DNA of 7,514 bases, taken from Spartobacteria bacterium. Lineage in GTDB: Bacteria > Verrucomicrobiota > Verrucomicrobiia > Chthoniobacterales > Chthoniobacteraceae. Shown here piece by piece: positions 6,806-7,514 of the stretch; positions within the stretch are counted from its first letter, which is position 1, and each line of letters begins with the position of its first letter. A program made the translations under genes and the position numbers. The notes beneath the pieces are model-generated. The model did not search any database. It was not told where the DNA came from and saw only the letters and a list, made by a program, of their open reading frames with translations. The stretch is from assembly GCA_025350985.1 (NCBI GenBank), contig JANXWU010000490.1, positions 1 through 7,514 of the forward strand. The letters are read 5' to 3'.

Positions 6806-7514
6806 TTTGAGATAATTAGCATAGATAAAGTCACCTGTAATTGGTGCTGTGAGATAGGTGATAACATTTCCTGAGATAGTGTAGTCGTTACCTGCTCCTG
6901 ATTGTTGAGCTACGCCGTTGAGGAACACTTGTTCAGTTCCAGCTGTTGGTGTGAAAGCAAGATTAAAGGTAGTGTTAGTTCCATTAATGGCGTTGACAGG
7001 TACTTCACGAATCACGATATTCCCAGTACCAAATCCAGTCGCGGATCCAAAGTTGACCCAAGTAATAGCTGTAGTACCGAGACTTCCACCTTGATCAGAT
7101 GTACAAAGGTAGGCTTTGTCACCGTTTGCAGTTCCTTGCTCAACAAGCACCAAAGCAGAAGGTAACTCTGACCAAACGTCCATATCTAGTGATCGTGTCC
7201 AGGCTGTAGATTGAACGATATACACACCATTTTGGCTTTGAGTTGTTTGGTCTTTGACCAAGATTCTATCATTTGCAACCAACGCCACTCCATCTACTGT
7301 TTGAAGACCTGTTAGTGTTAGATTAGCTGTTGAACCAGCTTTGACTGATTGCTTGCCCTTTAGACCTTGAGCTACTGCGTCCACATAGGCTTTTGTTGCT
7401 GCGTCTTGAGCGTTGATCGGATCCAAAACATTGATGATTTTGAAGTTGCCCATATTCTGATCTGCTGTGAAAGCGACAGAGCCATTTCGTAGAATTAGTA
7501 GATTACCTTGAGCG
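6803..7514 (-). CDS. Phage tail-fibre protein, C-terminal part (5' end beyond the right edge)
   Basis: The frame is open to the last base, giving 236 visible residues after one leftover base. An ATG at 7453 would give a 216-residue protein, but the 20 codons before it read LLILRNGSVAFTADQN and join seamlessly to MGNFKIINVLDP and DAATKAYVDA. This is the well-known phage fibre motif GSVAFTADQNMGNFKI..DAATKAYVD, so ATG 7453 is an internal Met. Visible residues about 50-155 form a second fibre module (VDGVALVANDRILVKD, QNGVYIV, WTRSLDMDVWSEL, then GTTAITWVNF). Residues about 165-235 form a third, the tail-tip-like domain with INGTNTTFNLAFTP, VFLNGV, NDYTISGNVITYLTAP and IYANYLK. It likely acts as a host-recognition or baseplate-attached fibre and has no catalytic motif. 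It is the first gene of the visible run; its promoter and N-terminus are off the window. Confidence 0.85.
   Translation of the reverse strand, partial: AQGNLLILRNGSVAFTADQNMGNFKIINVLDPINAQDAATKAYVDAVAQGLKGKQSVKAGSTANLTLTGLQTVDGVALVANDRILVKDQTTQSQNGVYIVQSTAWTRSLDMDVWSELPSALVLVEQGTANGDKAYLCTSDQGGSLGTTAITWVNFGSATGFGTGNIVIREVPVNAINGTNTTFNLAFTPTAGTEQVFLNGVAQQSGAGNDYTISGNVITYLTAPITGDFIYANYLK

Noticed and set aside
1000..7165. Plus-strand open frames of 63-105 codons, for example 1000-1317, 4717-4935 and 6902-7165
   Set aside because: All lie opposite long minus-strand genes with recognisable domains. Their translations show no known motif, and their starts have no supporting signals.
4253..7504. 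Repeated 11-mer ATTAGTAGATT at 4253-4263 and 7494-7504
   Set aside because: The second copy encodes conserved fibre residues (NLLIL) and the first spans a gene end. With AT-rich sequence this is likely coincidence and no longer match flanks it.
1..7514. Alternative genetic code (TGA or TAG reassigned)
   Set aside because: All long frames are intact under the standard code and end in TAA, with no in-frame TGA or TAG needed to explain any domain. The absence of TGA and TAG stops in four complete genes and one partial gene is too small a sample to argue for recoding.
1..7514. Diversity-generating retroelement, CRISPR array, insertion sequence or tRNA
   Set aside because: I saw no reverse transcriptase, template or variable repeat pair, spaced direct repeats, transposase frame or cloverleaf. 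The window is almost wholly filled by the six genes.

Overview
The window looks like the tail-fibre and lysis end of a tailed-phage or prophage genome. All five genes lie on the minus strand, so the region is transcribed from the right edge (7514) to the left edge (1). No rRNA, tRNA, integrase, transposase or CRISPR is visible. Base composition is moderately AT-rich. The host cannot be named from the sequence. The junctions carry no Shine-Dalgarno sequence and are nearly free of G on the coding strand, which suggests a host or phage group that does not rely on SD pairing. Every visible stop codon is TAA and no reading frame needs recoding.

Layout in transcription order: (1) 7514-6803, the C-terminal part of a tail-fibre protein whose true start lies outside the window; (2) 6803-6084, a small two-domain tail protein; (3) 6081-4249, a lectin-like domain fused to a glycoside hydrolase family 8 (GH8) domain; (4) 4246-2063, a lectin-like domain, an SGNH esterase domain and a tail C-terminal domain; (5) 2060-507, a repeat-built virion structural protein; (6) 473-1, the N-terminal CHAP domain of an endolysin that runs off the left edge. 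The first five reading frames are packed with a 1-nt overlap or 2-nt gaps. Only the lysin has a real leader, of 33 nt. No stretch longer than 33 bases lacks a gene.

The genes suggest one task: attachment to a glycan-covered cell, cutting the glycan backbone (GH8), removing ester groups such as acetyl from it (SGNH), and finally lysing the wall (CHAP). The most notable part is the GH8 enzyme. It keeps most family motifs, including an almost complete family signature, but has Asn where many family members have the catalytic base. Its side-by-side placement with an SGNH esterase in the tail module suggests a two-enzyme attack on an esterified beta-1,4-linked surface polysaccharide. That is inference from family membership and gene order.
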